Assembly (NCBI GenBank): GCA_002197995.1
Contig: NGZR01000002.1
Location: 4,154,001 to 4,218,000 of the forward strand
Direction of reading: 5' to 3'
Origin: Gaeumannomyces sp. JS-464
Lineage: Eukaryota; Ascomycota; Sordariomycetes; Magnaporthales; Magnaporthaceae
Length of the DNA stretch: 64,000 nt
The first letter of the stretch is position 1. The number at the start of each line of letters is the position of its first letter. A program made the position numbers and the translations under genes. Below the pieces are notes generated by a model that saw only the letters and a list, made by a program, of their open reading frames with translations, was not told the DNA's origin and searched no databases. Of the stretch, positions 57,975-64,000 are shown in pieces.

Positions 57975-60070
57975 TGAGGTGAAGCCGTAGCTGGGGGTCC
58001 ACAGTACCGCTTAAGCAGGCCCAGGGGGGTCTGCTGTGGGTGTAATGGAGGTCGGGGGTGCGAGATGGGCGCCAAACTGGCTCTAGCCAGCCACCGATAT
58101 TATACTCGAGCGCTTCAAAAGACGAAGGGGGCATACACTACCTGTACAGAACGAGACGCGTCTCGAGTTTGGTCATAAACAGGCATGCAGGGAAGGGCAG
58201 CCCGCGATCGTTTTAAAGAAAGCGAGCCCAAAGAGGGAGGGCTCCCAGGACCAGACCAAGCGGAGGCCAGCAAAGAACTTTCTTGCGGGAGTTCTCTCTC
58301 CATCTTGGAAGAGCGAAGCACGCATGCATGCAGCGGGAAAAGCAGGGCAAGCGTGGGCAGGCGAGGAGACGAGAGGGGAGATCCATCGACCGACTTCGGT
58401 GTGATGAGCCCAAAAAGCTTCTCTTCTTGGGCAAGCGTGGTGCGTCTGCGTCTGTCGACCAACCATCCCATCGACGGCCACGACCAGCCTACCTTACCTC
58501 CCTACCCACCATGTACGGGGTATGCGCCAGTGACGATATACATGCAGTCGCAGCAAATGCCTCTCGCCGATGTGGGCGGAGGTACATGCTGCTAGCCGTG
58601 TCTCGGTACCCAAGCAGGCAGGCATGCGCCGACAACAAGGCGAATGGGCTTGTCCGGCTGCCATGGGATGTGTTCGATTCCGAGCGTGTGGCGGGAGACA
58701 TGGCCAGCACAGCAGCGAAAGAAAAGTGGAGGGCAAGAATTGGGAAGGAGGGGTCGATGGGGAAAAAAATTCGGGCGCGAACGAAAAAAAGAAAGAACCT
58801 AAAAAAAAAAAAAAGGAGCGAAGCAACAACGAAGCAGACACAAAAAGCGGAGAACCCGCACACTCCTGATTCGCTGGAGGCGGCCGAGTGACGACCTCGA
58901 GGTAAGCAATCAGACGACACCACGCTCCTCCCGTAGTCTCCCGCAACAACCGCTCAGATTACAGCTCAATGGCATGACGCTCGACAGACGCCAATGGCAG
59001 AGAAAAGCGCGCACCCGGCTTGTTGATCTGGCGCAGCAAACCGCAGCGGCGGCTGGCGTCGCCGTCGGGCTTTTGTCGTCCCGGCCAACGAAACAAGGGC
59101 ACGCGGACAGCCGCTCCGGGTTTGGCTCGGGGGCGGGCACATCAACCTACCCCTAGGCCCCATTGAGTTTCTCCCCCTTGATGTGCCTGCGCCCGCCTGC
59201 CCGCCTTGCCTCTGACCCGGCAGACCAGGCCCTTGACCGCATGCTTGGCGCCCCGAATTGGCTCAATGGCAGCTGTCGCACGCGCTGTGGCTCCGCCGAG
59301 CTTGCACAATAGGGAATCTCCCACCCTCCCCCAGCCCCTAGCTCGAGCTGCCAGCTTGACTTGCCGCCGTGTACGAAGGAGCCACCACTAGCACCCCCTG
59401 CCGTCTCCACCGCACCCAGCAGCTGCGATGAGTGGGTCGCCACTTGATGCCTGACACAGCATCGCGACAGCACAGATCGCAGCGCCGGGGGTCCCGCGCT
59501 CGTGGCTCTGGACTGCCGCAACTGGAATTGTCCTTCTGGAAGCAGTCGCCCGGGCACATCCCCGGTTCCCCGTTGGAGCGTCCGCCTCGGGTCGACCGTT
59601 GGCTTATCGTTTTCCTCTCGTGCGAGCCAGTCGTTCGGATTACGTTTGCCTTTTGGGAACATCGACATTCTCTGCGCATAGATTTTTGGTGTCGAAGCGT
59701 GTCAAAGCTTGGGCAGCAGAAAGCAAGCCCAGCTTACATGCTTACATGGCCTTGCTGGACAATCAGAATGCCAGGCTAGCCACCTAGCCTAACATACCCC
59801 GGCTGCAAGACAACACAACATGCTGGCAGCGTGACCAGGCGAGGCGACAGCCACACAGCCTTGTTGGTGGTCTGGCATTCGCTGCATCTTTGTGGCAAAA
59901 CCTCGCCAAACAGAGCGCGCGGCTACATGACTGCGTGTGCCAGTGAGCTTCATCAATATGGGTTCTGCCCATTGTCAAGTGGTATATTCTAGGTGCTCCG
60001 GCGGTGAAAGGCACGAAATAGCTATCCCATGATCAGGCTCTGAGCAGCGTCCAGGATGGTAGGCCCCCTA
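57975..60070. other. Intergenic region between the Pt-repeat-type gene and UTP18
   Basis: This is 2.1 kb, with the promoter of the minus-strand Pt-repeat-type gene at the left and the 3' flank of UTP18 at the right. It contains an A-run (about 58800-58814) and several compositional open frames. No gene, tRNA or element is recognised. Confidence 0.5.
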
Positions 60071-61870
60071 TCAGCTCCTGATCTCCCAAAGTCGAATCTT
60101 GCCTCGCTCGTTGGCCACTGCCAGCAGATCGCTCTGCCGCCCAAACGCAACGGCTGTGATCTTGCCAAACGGCGTATCCGCCGTCGGCCAATTGCGGTAC
60201 AGCGTGCAGCTGGGTATGTGCGCCAGCCTAAAGGCGTCTTTTTTGTGAATGCTCCCGAACCCCAGCAGCTGGCAGTCGGGTGAGAACGTGACCACGGTGA
60301 TGGGCGTTGTAAGCGACTCGAACACCCGCGTTGGCTCCGGCTGTGCCTTAACAATTGACACCGCATCTGCGCCATCTTCGCTGCCACGGACACCCTTGCC
60401 GTCGACGACAAGGTCATGCCTGTCGTAGACTTGGAGGATGCCGCTGTTGGAGCCGACCGCGACCCATCGGTCGTCGCCTAGCTCTGAGGGCCCATCGCGC
60501 CCACCCATAGCAAGAACCGTCCCGCCCGTCGAGCCCGAGTCCCTCCAGACGCCGACGAACCTTTTCGCCTCCAGGTTCCACTCTCCAACCTGTCCGTCCC
60601 TGCCTAGGATCGTGATGCCATCACCTGTCCTCCACCAGCAAAAGTCGGCAATGCCCCCACGTCCATCCAGCCTCGCCTGGGATATCCACTGCATCGTACC
60701 AAGGCGTATCACGTTGATCATGCCACCACCCTTGCGGTCGGTCGCGATCATGGCCATGTACCGGCCGCAGGGGCTGAGTCGGAAGCGCTCGACCGTCCTC
60801 TGCTCGAGTCTGTGCCCATGTATCCGGCTGACCTTGGTCACCTGCCCCGACGACAGGTCCCACGAATGGAAGAAGCGCCGCCGACCCGCAAACAATATCT
60901 TGTCGCCGGAGGGGTACAGGAACTCGGCCCTTCTTATGGGGGTGTTCTGCACCTGCACCGAGGTGAGGAGCGGGTTTGGCGTCGGGTATGCGGCCGGCGA
61001 TATGTGGTGGAGGTACATCATTGAGGATGTGCTCGATGAGAGAAGCACAGGGTGCTGGGGGTGGAAGGATAGGGACTCGACGGGGCCCTTGTGAACATCC
61101 GGGATGTCGCGCGTCTTTTGTATGTTGATGGTCTCGGGCCGTAGTTTCCTCCTCTTCCTCGGCCCCGCGCTTTCCACGAGGGCGCTAGCATCGCGCAGGA
61201 ACTCCTCCAGTGGCATGGCAGACGGGTCGATGTCCTCATTCTCATCCTCGCTCCCGCTGTCGGACCCGGACGACGCCGACGACCTTCTCCGCCGCTTCGG
61301 CTCTCGCCCGGTCGCGTCCTTGACCCAAGACGGCTCTGGGTTCAGACGCAGGTATTGTTGGCGCAGCCGCCTGGCGTACTCAGCCCGCTCACCACGTCCT
61401 CTCCCTCGGTCAGACGCAGTTTCCGCAGCCTCGTGGCGCCTGCGAGGGACACGGAGAGCTTCTCGTCATCGCTATCCTCCCAGGCGGCCACGTCGCCCCG
61501 CGCGGTGGGGTCTTCAAGTGTTTTCGACGAGGATTTCACCAGCTGTCCGTCAGAGACCGGCTCCTGTCAGTTGCAAAGAAAAAGAGCTGAGGGCAACGTG
61601 CGCCGCGCTGGCTGGCGCGGGAGGAGCGTCGGCCAGCGTCAGGTCCTTTGTGGTGGACAGGTCGTCATTGTCGAAGAGCTTGCTCCTGAAAGTGTCCCTA
61701 TCGCCGAGGACCAGCCGTTCGAGCTCCTCCTCGTCCGAATCCTTGTCGTAGACCTGGAGCTTGACTTCGGAAGCCGTTGGCAGGGCGTCGTCGTCGCCGA
61801 ACCCAGCGAAATCGTCGTCGGAGAAAGGCTGGTCCGACGCCTCGAACTCTTTCCTGGGGTTTGGTGCCAT
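60071..61870 (-). CDS. UTP18: U3 snoRNP/SSU processome protein UTP18 (WD40)
   Basis: Utp18 is a WD-repeat component of the small-subunit processome that acts in 18S rRNA maturation and helps dock the exosome-associated helicase Mtr4. The gene has no intron. The acidic N-terminus starts MAPNPRKEFEASDQPFSDDDFAGF. The conserved AWEDSDDEKLSVSLAGATRLRKLRLTEGEDVVSG leads into AEYARRLRQQYLRLNPEPSW. The beta-propeller includes VHKGPVESLSFHPQHPVLLSSS, AGRRRFFHSWDLSSGQVTKV, FRLSPCGRYMAMI, SIHKKDAFRLAHIPSC and TAVAFGRQSDLLAVANERGKIRLWEI. Two indels near 61575 and 61555 and one lost G near 61387 interrupt the frame. Flanking blocks are collinear with the family, so one gene is called. Confidence 0.9.
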
Positions 61871-62261
61871 GCTAATTGAGGCCTGGCAGAAAGCCTCGAC
61901 TAATGCTTTCTTTGGTGCGTTTGCGGTCCTGCTTGCGACGGCACCTCGGGGGTTTGCAAAGAGGTGACATCAAACTCGCGGCTTCGGGCATGGAATTGTT
62001 CAGTTGGTCTTCAATTTTTTTTCTTCGGCGGGCAGCGGGAGACTTATCGATAACGCTGACATGGGGCCCCCAGTCGGGCTCCGCCCGAGCCAAGCATCAG
62101 GTGCATGCGCCTGCGCGCTGTGCGACGGAACTCGGGGGTTCGACTGACATGGAATTCAATTTATAGCATGGAGAAACCACGTCCAATTTTGTGCGAGAAG
62201 ATATGATAAACAACGTAAATACTTCGCTGTCGACATCTTGTGGTAACTTTGAAGACACTGC
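61871..62261. other. Promoter of UTP18 and 3' flank of the pseudouridine enzyme
   Basis: This short spacer lies between two genes on the minus strand. It becomes AT-rich toward 62260. No other feature is seen. Confidence 0.5.
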
Positions 62262-64000
62262 TCACCGCCGGGCCGCGCTCGCCACTTCCATCTCTAGCCT
62301 TCCCAGCTCCTCGCTGACGGCCTGGTGGCTACGGAGCGTCATCACAGCCGCCCTCTGAGCAACGTCTACAAGCTCCTCCACCTTGCCTCCCCGTGCCAGA
62401 CCGGCAACAAGCACGCCCATGAACGTATCTCCAGCTCCGTTCACCGAAACCACGTCCTTGACCTCCTCGACCGCGGGGAAGAGCCGCATGTAGACGCCCC
62501 CAACGTGCGGGTGCTGTCCTGTGGCCTTGGCCAGAATGTATGGCTGCGCCTCGGCTGAGCGCAGTCGTGGGTCGTCAGGCCCAAGAAGCACGGTCAGCAG
62601 CACGCCCTTGGGCCCGAGCTTGGTGAGGATTGTCGGGATGTACGGCAGCAGCTGGATGTTCATTTGCGGGATTCCCTCGTCCGTCAGGGCGGCCGATGCC
62701 AGCCTCACAAACCTGTCCCGGGCCCCGGTCATGCCCAGGGCGTCAATGATGCTGAACCACTCCGAGTTTTCGAGGTAGCCGTTATCCTTGGCCGCGTTGT
62801 ATATGGCCGAGAGCTCGTAGCTGTTGGGGGTGGCCAGGTCGACGAGCGGCGTCGGGTGCAGCAGCTCCGAGTGCCCCTTCGGCCCGCTTGTTGGCCTGGC
62901 AGGTGGCGGCGGGAAGAGCTTCGCCGACTTGTAAGTGCTGACAGTCTCGAACGCGATCTTGCACCCATATTCGCGCCCAGCCGAAATCCAAATGTTGTGG
63001 ACGTCATTCTCGCTCCAGTTGGCGTCGACCACCAGCCAATTGGGGCGGGATGCAGCAATCGCAGAGTGCCAGTACGTCTTGAACGAGTGGCTGGCGAGGA
63101 TGTCCATGTCCGCCATGGCAAGCACGAGATTTTTTTCTGCGTCGTTGACGGCCACATACTGCGCTGTTCGAGCCGAGTGGTACTCCCGGCCCAGCTGGCG
63201 GATGAATGCAGTGTCCATCCCAGAGGACTCCATGATCGACAAAAGGGTAGCGCCAGCACTATGAAATGTCAGATCTAGGGCCCGGGAAATACGAGAGCGA
63301 GAACGCAACCTACACATCATCGCCGATCACACTGCACAGTCGCGTTGTGGTGTGGCGGTCAACGCGGTGGGCGGCAAGCGAGACATTGAATCCGACACCC
63401 CCAGCGGCTTGAGTGATCGATGCCGGATTAGACGTGTGGTGCTTGGGCGCAGCCTCACCAGTCTTACCTCCAGCCCCAGGAGAGAAGTCACAGCTTAGAT
63501 CGAGAGCAATAGATCCAGCGACCAGGATGTCAACCTTGGAGTCATTCTTTGCGGGCAAGTCAGCTCGCTCATACACATATTCTGATAAATTTCAAAGGTG
63601 TCCGACGTAGGCACTTACCTTCTCCTCTGTCGTCACAATTGTGGGCTGGCTCTGATCGGCTGGTTCATCTCGCACATTGGCGATACTAGGCTGACTGATA
63701 TGCAAAAGCCAAACAAATCAGCATGCAAGATTCACTTCTGGCACGCCACGAGAACACATCTAGGTAGGCAGGTAGGTATGTAGTGGTATTTACAAGGCAG
63801 CCGCAGAACCCCCAGACTCAAGTCGAGAGAGTTCCACGGAGATTTTAGCGGCACGGGCAACGTTTGCCCGCACAAGCGCAAGGTTTGCTGGGACACTGGC
63901 TCCATGTGTCAACTCCCGGATCCTCTGTAATATGAACGGAGTGTTACGATGGCCGGAGAAGCCCAGCTCCGCCGCCTCGGAAACGGCACGGTTGATAACT
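62262..64000 (-). CDS. Bifunctional pseudouridine-5'-phosphate glycosidase / PfkB pseudouridine kinase (5'-partial)
   Basis: The fusion couples phosphorylation of pseudouridine to cleavage of its C-C glycosidic bond, giving uracil and ribose 5-phosphate. Exons visible are >63794-64000, 63619-63685, 63314-63581 and 62262-63258. The first carries the end of the glycosidase domain (GFSGHRNTPFILQRIRELTHGASVPANLALVRANV). The rest is a PfkB-family kinase: KVDILVAGSIALDL, the Gly-rich QAAGGVGFNVSLAAHR, CSVIGDDVAGATLL, and the anion-hole/catalytic motif VNGAGDTFMGVLVAGLA near the C-terminus. The junction into exon 63314-63581 is off by one base before YVYERADLPAK, so one base may be missing there. 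The 5' half of the gene lies beyond the right edge. Confidence 0.9.

Overview
The window is nuclear DNA of a filamentous ascomycete, most likely a Sordariomycete. It is GC-rich. Genes average one per 2.7 kb and have few, short introns (about 50-120 nt, GTRNGT...YAG). The proteins read as typical Pezizomycotina orthologues. I recognise 24 protein genes and no tRNA, rRNA, transposon, CRISPR or secondary-metabolite cluster. Almost all are housekeeping genes on mixed strands, with no operon-like logic.

Layout: 1-8.7 kb holds a mitochondrial ornithine carrier (cut by the left edge), a TSPO protein, the RNA-biogenesis factor ARS2/SERRATE, mitoribosomal mL59 and the diphthamide J-protein DPH4. 9.4-21 kb holds a 14-3-3 protein, the mitochondrial ATPase inhibitor, nucleoporin NSP1, a small disordered protein, a LAA2-like AP-1 accessory protein and eIF2-gamma. 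After a 4-kb gene-free stretch, 25-35.6 kb holds a four-helix membrane protein, a tiny mitochondrial-type membrane protein, UMP/CMP kinase, eIF3m and an FHA-domain checkpoint kinase. 37.5-53.3 kb holds a BAR-PH-ArfGAP protein, an UNC-13/Munc13-like C2 protein, inorganic pyrophosphatase, mitoribosomal mL53 and the SNARE SEC20. 53.9-64 kb holds a large uncharacterised phospho-motif-rich protein, UTP18 and a bifunctional pseudouridine-degradation enzyme (cut by the right edge).

The outstanding property of the sequence is technical. About 40 single- or two-base frame breaks interrupt strongly conserved proteins. Most are one lost base in a short G or C run. The protein on both sides of each break is family-typical, so I annotate these as intact genes in an error-bearing assembly, not pseudogenes. 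Long homopolymers (G38, A43, A23) fit the same picture.

Themes shared by several genes are translation (eIF2-gamma, eIF3m, DPH4, mL59, mL53, UTP18), membrane traffic (ArfGAP, SEC20, LAA2-like, UNC-13-like) and mitochondria (ORT1, TSPO, ATPase inhibitor). They are scattered and do not form a unit. I did not find a convincing undescribed system. The best leads are conserved fungal proteins of unknown function and a possible mitochondrial N-terminal extension on pyrophosphatase.
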